Shown here in pieces: positions 34,804-42,263 of a stretch of DNA of 64,000 nt. The notes under the pieces are model-generated. The model was not told the DNA's origin. It made no database searches and saw nothing but the letters and a program-made list of their open reading frames with translations. Both the position numbers and the translations under genes were made by a program. This stretch comes from Candidatus Stoquefichus sp. SB1 (lineage in GTDB: Bacteria > Bacillota_I > Bacilli_A > Erysipelotrichales > Coprobacillaceae). The stretch is from NCBI RefSeq assembly GCF_001244545.1, contig NZ_LN852696.1, forward strand, positions 124,001-188,000. The letters run 5' to 3'. The stretch's first letter is position 1. Every line of letters begins with the position of its first letter.

Positions 34804-34834
34804 AAAAGTTGGTTAATCCAACTTTTTTCTTTTT
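34804..34834 (+). terminator. Terminator
   Basis: Stem AAAAGTTGG (34804-34812) / CCAACTTTT (34818-34826), loop TTAAT, then TTCTTTTT. Confidence 0.8.
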
Positions 34835-34887
34835 ACACTTCGATTACACATTGCATTGTTAAGATATGTTTGAAGGAAGTGAGAGAT

Positions 34888-35583
34888 ATGTATAAAATAT
34901 TGATTATAGAAGATGAATATCATATTAGAAATATTATTAAAGAATATTTTTCTTTGAATCATTTAGAAGTTATTGAGGCATGTAATGGTTATGAAGCATT
35001 AAATCTTATGAATGAGTCAATAGATCTCATTTTATTAGATATTATGATGCCAGGTATTGATGGATATGAGGTTTGTAAGTTGTTACGTGAAAAAACAAAG
35101 AAGCCATTGCTTTTTATCAGTGCCTTATCAGAAGATGAAAATCAACTCAAAGCTTATCAGTTAGGGGCTGATGATTATATCACCAAACCTTTTAAGCCTT
35201 CTATTCTTTATGCAAAGTGTATGGCAATGATAAAAAGGGACCAAAAGATAGAACAGGAAATCATTACATTGGGACATATTCAATTAGATAAAACAAATCA
35301 CTTGCTTATTGTTGATAATCAATCGATAGAATTATCTCATAAAGAATATGAATTACTTGTTTATCTTTGTGAACATCCTCAGCAATTATTGAATCGTGAT
35401 CAAATATTGAATAAAATATGGGGTTATGATTATTATGGAGATGGTAGAGCAGTTGATACTTATATTAAAAAACTGAGAAAGAAATTAGGAATATATGCAT
35501 GTTATATTCAAACAGTTATTAAAACAGGATATATGTTAAAGGTGGTGAGTGATGATGAAATTATTCAAACCAACACTAGGTAA
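34888..35583 (+). CDS. OmpR-family response regulator
   Basis: A 231-residue regulator. The receiver domain has IIEDE, phospho-acceptor Asp51 in LILLDIMMPG and the Lys in DDYITKPFKP; the winged helix (about 140-225) includes IELSHKEYELLVYLCEH and RAVDTYIKKLRKKLG. ATG 34888 follows GAAGGAAGTGAGAG; earlier in-frame codons fall in the preceding terminator. Its last 32 bases overlap the downstream kinase, a common two-gene arrangement. Targets are unknown; a small four-helix membrane protein gene follows the kinase. Confidence 0.92.
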   Translation: MYKILIIEDEYHIRNIIKEYFSLNHLEVIEACNGYEALNLMNESIDLILLDIMMPGIDGYEVCKLLREKTKKPLLFISALSEDENQLKAYQLGADDYITKPFKPSILYAKCMAMIKRDQKIEQEIITLGHIQLDKTNHLLIVDNQSIELSHKEYELLVYLCEHPQQLLNRDQILNKIWGYDYYGDGRAVDTYIKKLRKKLGIYACYIQTVIKTGYMLKVVSDDEIIQTNTR

Positions 35584-37408
35584 GAAAATATTTTTATTAC
35601 TTTTGGTTAGTTTTTGTTTTGTGAATATCCTTAATGTTTTTTTGGATTTTGATAGAGAGAAAAGTCATGCTTATGAAAATTTAGAAAATTCTTATATGCA
35701 GGTTTTGGCTAATCAGTTACAAGTGGATTATTCTGATCATTATAATCAATTGGATACATCTTTTTTTAAGACAGTTAATCGTACTTTAAATCAAAAAAAT
35801 CAAATGGATTATCCAAATGTACTTGTTCTTGATCAAGATTTTCAAATGGTTTATAACCAACATGAACAAATCGTTCCTTATCTCTGCTTATCTAAATCAT
35901 CCAAACAAGATGAAAAAACATATTATCAGTTTACATGTACTTTTCAATTATCTGCATTAGATCAAGTGGCGAGAAAAGAGTTAGAAGAAACATTACAAAA
36001 AAAATTTACTGGTGATACATTTGAAGTTCAAATTGCTTCACAAAAGTATGACCAAATAAAAAATGAATCTACATCTATGGTTAATAATGATCTTTCGTAT
36101 TTAGCTATTGATGACTATGTCTTTTTTGATCAAAGAAAAGATGATGAGAGTATTGAGAAATTGAACTTTGCTAGTTATGAAAGTTCTCAAATTTATATGG
36201 GCACAGATAAAATTCATCCAAGGAATAATGAGATTGGCTATCATGAATTGAATTATCAGGAAATAAGAGATAATGTTCTCAAAAGTTTAAAAGAATCTCT
36301 ACCGACAATGACGACTGAATCCTTTTCTTTACAAAATTTATTTGAAGAAGATGGAACATTATATAATGTAGTATGTTTACCTTTAATAAAAAAAGATGCT
36401 CAAATAAATGAGGATAATGAATATGATGTTCATAATATAGGCGGTTATCTTGTTTACTATAATTATGATTATCATGCTATGGATAGAATAATGGATAATG
36501 TTATTTTGTTTAAAATTCCAACTTATGGTGTTTCATTTGTATTTATTATCGTTTTATGTTTATTATTATCTTACATGTTCACAAAACGTATAAAAAAAAT
36601 TAGTAAAAGCACTTTAGCTATTGCAAATAATCAATTTGATATCCATCTTGATGAAAAGTCAAAAGATGAGTTGGGTTTATTATCACACAATATTAATAAC
36701 ATGAGCCAACAATTATCACAAACAATGAAACAACTTCATAATGAAATAGAGCATGTTAAAAAACTTGAATCTGTAAGGAAGGAGTTTATAGCTAATTTTA
36801 CACATGAAATAAAAACACCATTAGGGATTATTAATGGATATATTGAATTGATTGAAGTTGTTGAGGATGAAAAGAAAAAGAAGGAATATTTAAACGCGAT
36901 TGAAGAGGAAGTCAAACGTATTGATGAACTTGTGAAAGCAATGCTTAATTTATCAAGATTAGAGTCGGGGCATGTTGAATTAAATATTCAAAGTATTGAT
37001 TTAGAGGACTTGTTATCTTCTGTTATTGATTCATTTGCACCTTTATTAGAAAAGAAAAATATTCATATAAGAATAGGAGGAGAATTTGAAAATATTCAAG
37101 CAGATATTTTTGAATTACAGATGGTTTTAATGAATTTTATTAGTAATGCCATTAAACATACAAATCAAAATGGTTATATTTATATAACTTATCAGCATCC
37201 TGTTCTTAATATTGAAAATGAAGGAGAGCATTTAACAAAGGAACAAAAAGAGACTATTTGGGATACGTATGTTTCAAGTGATCGTGAAGGGACTGGACTA
37301 GGGCTTGCTATATGTAAGACAATTTTAGACCTGCATGAATTTGGGTATAATGTTATGAATACAGATAAGGGTGTACAATTTCAAATCAATTTCAACACTT
37401 CTCGTTGA
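35552..37408 (+). CDS. Sensor histidine kinase
   Basis: A 618-residue kinase. Helix 1 (about 10-28), a large extracytoplasmic sensor domain (about 30-305), helix 2 (about 310-335), HAMP (about 335-390), a coiled link, HisKA with the phospho-His in FIANFTHEIKTPLGIINGY and an ATPase domain with NFISNAIKHT and GTGLGLAICKTI. Of the starts GTG 35549, ATG 35552 and ATG 35555, 35552 is six bases after AAGGTGG. It is coupled to the regulator. The large outer domain, rich in Asp, Gln and Tyr, shows no known sensor fold by eye. Confidence 0.88.
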   Translation: MMKLFKPTLGKKIFLLLLVSFCFVNILNVFLDFDREKSHAYENLENSYMQVLANQLQVDYSDHYNQLDTSFFKTVNRTLNQKNQMDYPNVLVLDQDFQMVYNQHEQIVPYLCLSKSSKQDEKTYYQFTCTFQLSALDQVARKELEETLQKKFTGDTFEVQIASQKYDQIKNESTSMVNNDLSYLAIDDYVFFDQRKDDESIEKLNFASYESSQIYMGTDKIHPRNNEIGYHELNYQEIRDNVLKSLKESLPTMTTESFSLQNLFEEDGTLYNVVCLPLIKKDAQINEDNEYDVHNIGGYLVYYNYDYHAMDRIMDNVILFKIPTYGVSFVFIIVLCLLLSYMFTKRIKKISKSTLAIANNQFDIHLDEKSKDELGLLSHNINNMSQQLSQTMKQLHNEIEHVKKLESVRKEFIANFTHEIKTPLGIINGYIELIEVVEDEKKKKEYLNAIEEEVKRIDELVKAMLNLSRLESGHVELNIQSIDLEDLLSSVIDSFAPLLEKKNIHIRIGGEFENIQADIFELQMVLMNFISNAIKHTNQNGYIYITYQHPVLNIENEGEHLTKEQKETIWDTYVSSDREGTGLGLAICKTILDLHEFGYNVMNTDKGVQFQINFNTSR

Positions 37409-37421
37409 GAAGTGTTTTAAA
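37394..37421 (+). terminator. Terminator of the second two-component operon
   Basis: Stem AACACTTCTC (37394-37403) / GAGAAGTGTT (37407-37416), 3-base loop and a short T-run. The stop codon of the kinase lies in the hairpin, so the strength is modest. Confidence 0.6.
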
Positions 37422-37462
37422 ATAAGTTATTTTATGATTCTTGACAAAAACCGATATTTATC

Positions 37463-37491
37463 TTGCAACAATAGCTATCCTCCACTATAAT
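37463..37491 (+). promoter_or_regulatory. Promoter for small membrane protein gene
   Basis: TTGCAA (37463-37468), 17-base spacer, TATAAT (37486-37491), then GGAGGTG (37502-37508) seven bases before the ATG at 37516. Confidence 0.7.
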
Positions 37492-37515
37492 TAAATATCA
37501 TGGAGGTGTTTTGTG

Positions 37516-37899
37516 ATGAATAAAATTTTAGGAATTATTTTGCCATATTTGATGGTTGCATTTATAGGTGTTATGCAATTTGTAACACTGCCTCAAAAAC
37601 TTGTGTTAGAAGCACTTGTCATAGGTATTATTATTAGTTTATGGTTTTTATGTTTACAAAAATCAGAAGGAACAGTTATGATGAAGTTAGGAATGATATT
37701 AAATCTTGTTATTTTTGTGGTAGCGTTAATTCTTGGCATTTCAAATCTTCATTTAGATATTCTCACAGATTTTACACCAATCCTTGCCCTTTTATCAGGT
37801 TGTGAATGTGTTGGATTATATATTGTTTCTCATAATAAAACAGCATTAACTATGACATATAAATATTCATATAGAAATAGAAGAAGGAGATACTTTTAA
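37516..37899 (+). CDS. Small four-helix membrane protein, function unknown
   Basis: A 127-residue protein with about four hydrophobic helices (roughly 5-25, 30-48, 56-76 and 85-108) and a strongly basic tail (YKYSYRNRRRRYF). No family recognised. It has its own promoter (37463-37491) and terminator, so it is a separate unit even though it follows the sensor-kinase operon. ATG 37516 is preferred to GTG 37513 on ribosome-site spacing. A regulated target of the neighbouring two-component system would be a reasonable guess but the sequence does not show it. Confidence 0.7.
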   Translation: MNKILGIILPYLMVAFIGVMQFVTLPQKLVLEALVIGIIISLWFLCLQKSEGTVMMKLGMILNLVIFVVALILGISNLHLDILTDFTPILALLSGCECVGLYIVSHNKTALTMTYKYSYRNRRRRYF

Positions 37900-37921
37900 A
37901 ATATTTAAAGGTATTTTTTTA
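37890..37921 (+). terminator. Terminator
   Basis: Stem ATACTTTTAAA (37890-37900) / TTTAAAGGTAT (37904-37914) with one G-T pair, followed by TTTTTTT. It overlaps the stop codon. Confidence 0.75.
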
Positions 37922-38033
37922 TTTGGGTTTTCAATAGAAAGATGAACTTGAGACAAATTTGAGACAAACGACAACTGTTTCTATGATACAATAATCATGT
38001 TGCTGGAACTCCGCAATAAAGGAGGTGATAGCC

Positions 38034-38135
38034 ATGTTAATTGAAGTGATTATATCCTTACTCACAACTATTATAACATCTGTAATTGCAGGCGTGCTGG
38101 TCTATTACATATGTAAGTGGCTTGATAGAAAATGA
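38034..38135 (+). CDS. Small hydrophobic toxin, copy 1 (Fst-like type I system)
   Basis: A 33-residue peptide: one membrane helix (residues about 5-25) and the charged tail YYICKWLDRK. Hydrophobic core plus C-terminal Lys/Trp/Asp/Arg, a strong GGAGGTGA ribosome site, an extended -10 TGATACAAT (37984-37992), and a downstream hairpin with T-runs on both strands are the features of Fst-like type I toxins, which insert in the membrane unless blocked by an antisense RNA. Named by architecture only; I cannot show toxicity from sequence. The sister copy at 38389 differs in the helix but keeps the tail exactly. Confidence 0.72.
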   Translation: MLIEVIISLLTTIITSVIAGVLVYYICKWLDRK

Positions 38136-38161
38136 GGATAAATCCAGTAATAAGCACAAAA

Positions 38162-38252
38162 AAACCAGAAGCGGCAACTTCTGGTTTTTCCTTTGCCATG
38201 TTATCCATGACTATATCCTTGTCACTAGTATCATACTACAATACTAGCGATA
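38162..38252 (-). ncRNA. Candidate antisense RNA for toxin copy 1
   Basis: A minus-strand extended -10, TGTTATACT (complement of 38259-38267), would start a transcript near 38252 that ends at the hairpin AAACCAGAAG (38162-38171) / CTTCTGGTTT (38178-38187), followed on the minus strand by a run of seven T. The hairpin also has TTTTTCC on the plus strand, so toxin mRNA and antisense RNA would share and overlap at one bidirectional terminator, as in Fst/par systems. No -35 was seen. Confidence 0.5.
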
Positions 38253-38388
38253 TTTCAAGTATAACATTTATTGTTTGTTTTATTCATTACATGAGAAGAA
38301 AATTGAGACAAAGTTGAGATAAATCACAACTGTTTCTATGATACAATAATCATGTTGCTGGAACTCCACAACAAAGGAGGTGACAGTC

Positions 38389-38490
38389 ATGTTAATTGAA
38401 ATGATGGTGTCTATACTCATAACTATCACAACATCTGTAATTGCAGGCGTATTGATCTATTACATATGTAAGTGGCTTGATAGAAAATGA
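38389..38490 (+). CDS. Small hydrophobic toxin, copy 2 (Fst-like type I system)
   Basis: A 33-residue peptide, second unit of the tandem repeat. Residues 1-4 (MLIE) and the last 18 or so are nearly identical to copy 1 (SVIAGVL then YYICKWLDRK), while the middle of the helix has about six changes. Promoter, ribosome site and terminator repeat those of copy 1. Differences concentrated in the helix and control regions could make each toxin pair with its own antisense RNA. Confidence 0.72.
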   Translation: MLIEMMVSILITITTSVIAGVLIYYICKWLDRK

Positions 38491-38516
38491 GGATAAATCC
38501 AGTAATAAGCACAGAA

Positions 38517-38605
38517 AAACCAGAAGTAGCCGCTTCTGGTTTTTCCTTTGTCATGTTATCCATGATAGTGTCAATACACTAGTATAATACTACAATACCA
38601 GTGAT
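38517..38605 (-). ncRNA. Candidate antisense RNA for toxin copy 2
   Basis: Counterpart of the copy 1 antisense RNA: minus-strand TGTTATACT (complement of 38612-38620) and a hairpin AAACCAGAAG (38517-38526) / CTTCTGGTTT (38533-38542). The minus-strand T-run is shorter than in copy 1. The loop differs (TAGCCG against CGGCAA), as does sequence between terminator and -10. Confidence 0.45.
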
Positions 38606-38633
38606 ATTTCAAGTATAACATTTATTGCTTGTT

Positions 38634-41600
38634 TTATTCATTGTTATATAATGAGAATTCTACACCCTTTGAAATATGTAAATAGTAAACGATGGCTTTG
38701 ACATCTTGTTTATACATGTCTTTAAGAACTTTTTGATAATAATTTAACTGAACTTTATGTTTTTCAATTAATGCCTGTTCACTATTTTTTTGAGAAATAC
38801 GATCTGTTTTATAATCAAGAACATAAAGTTGATTTTGATAGACAAAGACTAAGTCAAAAATACCATGTATGACTTGATCAAGCTCTTTATCATAATAAGA
38901 AAATGACTTTTCTTTATAGATGTATGATGCATTTTGAATCATTTGGTAATAATCACTTTCAATAAAACCTTGTAGTTGTTTTTGATAGCTAAGGAGAACT
39001 TCTTTGCCTTCTTCACTACATAATTTTTCATCATATAATTGTTCAATTAATTCCTTAACATGATCTTCTTGAAATGATAAATGACTTAACAAAAGATGGA
39101 CAAGCGTTCCTTTGTCTGTAGCAGTCATTAACGATGTATCTTCATCATGTGATAATGAAAGATAATGATCATCAGCAATGGCTTGAAGTTGAGTCACCGA
39201 CATTGTTTTGTTTTTTTCTAAATCATATGGATATTGGAAATCACGATAGTGTTCTTGTAAACCTCCATTGATTGTTAGACTTTCTTTTTGACGTTTAGGA
39301 ATCAACTGTTCAATACTATGATCGTCAGTCAAAGATAAACAAAACATTGCGTGTTCAGTTGAATCAAAAGTCATTTGTTTTTCAAAATGATATCTTTGTA
39401 ATAATTGTGCTCTTGGTTTCAGTTGTTCAATTTGTAGACATTGTTCAATAATATGAGGATGACGCAAGATTGCTGAAAGAGTCCAAGACAAATAATTATT
39501 TGTTTTACGTAAACGATCATACAATAAGATAGTCCCGGCATTTTCACGATGATAAATATCAGGGCTTTCATTAACCAAGAGTTTTTCTTGTAATGCAGCA
39601 ATCTCATCAATACTTTTGAGAACCCCTGTGAGAATTAACTTATGAGAAGCACGTGTTAAAGCAACATAGAAAATACGCATTTCTTCATTAATAGATTCAT
39701 CTAACTGACGTCGAGCAATCATATTTCGATAACAGTTTTCATACTCAACAATCATCTGATTGATTGTCTCAGTATCTTTTTTGACGCGTGGTTTTAATGC
39801 AATACCGAGACGTTTATCAATCATCATACGTTCTTTACTATCTTGGGTATTGAATTGTTTATGCATGTTACAAACAAAAACAATTGGGAATTCTAAACCT
39901 TTTGATTTATGAATGGTCATGAATTCAACAACATTATCACTACCAGAAGAAGATTGAGCAGGCGCAAAATCTGATGAATTCTTTAAAGTTTCAATTAAAT
40001 CAGGAAGATAAGGACTTTGTTCTTGGGTTTGAAGAACAATTTCTAAAAATAAATCAAGATTTGCTTTTCGCTGTGCACCATTAATCAGTTTTGTGACAAA
40101 AAGAGGGTAATCAGTTAAACGATAAATCTCTTTTAAAACATCATAAGGTGTATGCGTATAACTATATAATCTGAGTTGCTCGAATATTTCTAAGAAAGCT
40201 ATAATCTGTTGATGAGAAGAAGTCTTCAAACATTCATAAAGGGATATATCTTTTTGATCAATTCTGATTTGAGCAATTGTTTCCATGTCAATATGACTGA
40301 TTGTATAGGGCTGTCTTAAAATACTCAACAAGGCAATATCATCATAAGGATGTGCCAACCCTTGTAAAAACGTCATCATATTTTCTATTTCATTAGAATT
40401 CATAAGACCTTGTGATAAAACAATATGATTAGGAATTTGATACAAATCAAAAACTTTCTTAAATGTTAAAAAAGAAACTGTTGAACGCATCAAAACAACC
40501 ATATCCTTAAAATCAACAGGTTTATCCTTAATCTTCATATCTTGCTTTAATTTTAATATCTTTTGAGCAACCATGTGTGCTTCATATTGTTCTTTATCCA
40601 AAGCAGAAGCAGGATTATAAATGTCAATCAATACTTCAGTCGCAAGATGTTTTTCAGTAAAAAAACGAGCTCTCGCACTTTCTTTTTGGTTGTTTTCTTT
40701 ACCGACATAATCATAATTCAGTCGCGCACTATCATCTAAATAATACTCTAAACCACCAATATCTTTATCCATAATTTGATTAAAGATATAATTAATAGAA
40801 TCTAAAACAATCTTAGAAGAACGATAATTAAAAACCAAATCAATTCTTCTTGTCTGTGTTTGATTGCATTCTTCATCAGATAATGAGAAAGTATCATATT
40901 TATCAGAAAAGATTTGTGGATCAGCTTGTCTAAAACGATAAATGGATTGCTTCATATCTCCTACCATAAACAAAGGAATATGTGGTTTTTGATACTGGGA
41001 TATCTTTAATAACAAAGATTCTTGAATTTGATTTGTATCCTGATATTCATCAACCATAATTTCCTTTAAACGGTGATACAAGACGTCAACAATTCCATAT
41101 TGAGGTTCTAATAACTGATGTGCATATCTTTCTAAATCAGAGAAATCTAACTGATTTAATTGTCTCTTCCTTGCCTGATAAGCCTCTTGAAATTGATTTA
41201 ATAAATTCCCTTGACTTATCAATATATCAATCGCCTGATAACTTATTTGTAATTTTTTGACAAAATCATTTGGATCCTCTTCTAAATATGTTTTTACAGA
41301 TTTATTATAGGAAGAAAGAATATCGGCTTTCATTTTGGTAAATGTTTTTTTGACATCAGGATCAATTTCTTTCCAGTTCATATTGTAAGCTTTTGAAACA
41401 GGAGAAGATGCCATAGAAACAAGCGTATCATATGTGATAGGTTGTGAAAAAACTTTGATTCTTTCATCTAAATAATCATAATATGTTTCAAAAGGAATTG
41501 GTAATGCCTGATTTTTTTCAGTTTGTTCATCAGGTCTTTCATAGAAATCTATGAGATCATGATTTTCAGCATAATATTTGAGTTCAATTAATTTATTTAA

Positions 41601-42263
41601 TGCCAACACACTTTCGTTATAAAAGATTTGTTTGAGATAGGAAAAGAGTGGCCAATCTTCTAAAGAGGAAGAAAGCGTATCATAGTTTTCTTGCTTCATA
41701 TGTTCTACAAAGCCATAAAAGTCATCGATGGAATGCGAAAGTTCATCAATCGATAACAACAATGAAGAAAATCCATCAAGTGAATAACCAGGGAAATATA
41801 ATGATAAAAACTCTTTGATTTGATCATCACGAATCCAATTTTCTAAACATTCCTGAAGGACTTCTTTTTTTATCATAGATGGATCGCTGTTGATTTCAAA
41901 GCCTGGCATAACACCAACAAGATAACCATATTTCATTAATAACAGATTACAAAATCCATGAAAGTTTGTCATATATGCATGAGGAAGATAAAGAATTTGC
42001 TTTTCTAGATGTTCTTTTAATGTCGCATCAATATCCGTTTTCACAATTTCATGAAGTTCCTCAGATAATCTTTGTTTCATTTCATTACCAGCAGCCTGAG
42101 TAAAAGTTAAAACAAGAAAATCAAAAATTTCATAACCTTCTTTTAAAAGTTCTACAATACGACTGACTAAAATCTTTGTTTTTCCACTACCAGCAGGAGC
42201 ACTGACAAGAATAGAAGCATTTCTTTGCTGGATAGCTTTTAATTGTCCTTCATTAAACGGCAT
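38634..42263 (-). CDS. addA: ATP-dependent helicase/nuclease subunit A
   Basis: A 1209-residue UvrD-type helicase-nuclease that with AddB processes double-strand breaks for recombination. Walker A is SAPAGSGKTKIL (Lys28); the Walker B block is MVDEYQDTNQIQ; later helicase motifs include FMVGDMKQSIYRFRQADP, EFMTIHKSKGLEFPIV and FYVALTRASHKL. The C-terminal RecB-family nuclease has GIFDLVFVYQNQLYVLDYKTDRI (as GIFDLVF then LYVLDYKTDRI). Normal length. It is coupled to addB with an 11-base overlap. Its final codons and stop lie at the edge of the toxin repeat. Confidence 0.96.
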   Translation of the reverse strand: MPFNEGQLKAIQQRNASILVSAPAGSGKTKILVSRIVELLKEGYEIFDFLVLTFTQAAGNEMKQRLSEELHEIVKTDIDATLKEHLEKQILYLPHAYMTNFHGFCNLLLMKYGYLVGVMPGFEINSDPSMIKKEVLQECLENWIRDDQIKEFLSLYFPGYSLDGFSSLLLSIDELSHSIDDFYGFVEHMKQENYDTLSSSLEDWPLFSYLKQIFYNESVLALNKLIELKYYAENHDLIDFYERPDEQTEKNQALPIPFETYYDYLDERIKVFSQPITYDTLVSMASSPVSKAYNMNWKEIDPDVKKTFTKMKADILSSYNKSVKTYLEEDPNDFVKKLQISYQAIDILISQGNLLNQFQEAYQARKRQLNQLDFSDLERYAHQLLEPQYGIVDVLYHRLKEIMVDEYQDTNQIQESLLLKISQYQKPHIPLFMVGDMKQSIYRFRQADPQIFSDKYDTFSLSDEECNQTQTRRIDLVFNYRSSKIVLDSINYIFNQIMDKDIGGLEYYLDDSARLNYDYVGKENNQKESARARFFTEKHLATEVLIDIYNPASALDKEQYEAHMVAQKILKLKQDMKIKDKPVDFKDMVVLMRSTVSFLTFKKVFDLYQIPNHIVLSQGLMNSNEIENMMTFLQGLAHPYDDIALLSILRQPYTISHIDMETIAQIRIDQKDISLYECLKTSSHQQIIAFLEIFEQLRLYSYTHTPYDVLKEIYRLTDYPLFVTKLINGAQRKANLDLFLEIVLQTQEQSPYLPDLIETLKNSSDFAPAQSSSGSDNVVEFMTIHKSKGLEFPIVFVCNMHKQFNTQDSKERMMIDKRLGIALKPRVKKDTETINQMIVEYENCYRNMIARRQLDESINEEMRIFYVALTRASHKLILTGVLKSIDEIAALQEKLLVNESPDIYHRENAGTILLYDRLRKTNNYLSWTLSAILRHPHIIEQCLQIEQLKPRAQLLQRYHFEKQMTFDSTEHAMFCLSLTDDHSIEQLIPKRQKESLTINGGLQEHYRDFQYPYDLEKNKTMSVTQLQAIADDHYLSLSHDEDTSLMTATDKGTLVHLLLSHLSFQEDHVKELIEQLYDEKLCSEEGKEVLLSYQKQLQGFIESDYYQMIQNASYIYKEKSFSYYDKELDQVIHGIFDLVFVYQNQLYVLDYKTDRISQKNSEQALIEKHKVQLNYYQKVLKDMYKQDVKAIVYYLHISKGVEFSLYNNE

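Larger units (their letters stand above)
37950..38640 (+). repeat. Tandem direct repeat of a type I toxin-antitoxin locus
   Basis: Two units of about 345 bases in head-to-tail orientation, period 355 bases: roughly 37950-38290 and 38303-38640. Each contains the same extended -10 (TGATACAAT), a GGAGGTG ribosome site, a 33-codon toxin frame, a bidirectional terminator hairpin and a minus-strand TGTTATACT. The end of unit 2 runs into the 3' end of addA, whose stop codon is in the repeat. Confidence 0.85.

Noticed and set aside
38132-38317. 61-codon open frame between the toxin copies
   Set aside because: It crosses the terminator hairpin and antisense region and overlaps the end of toxin 1; no ribosome site.
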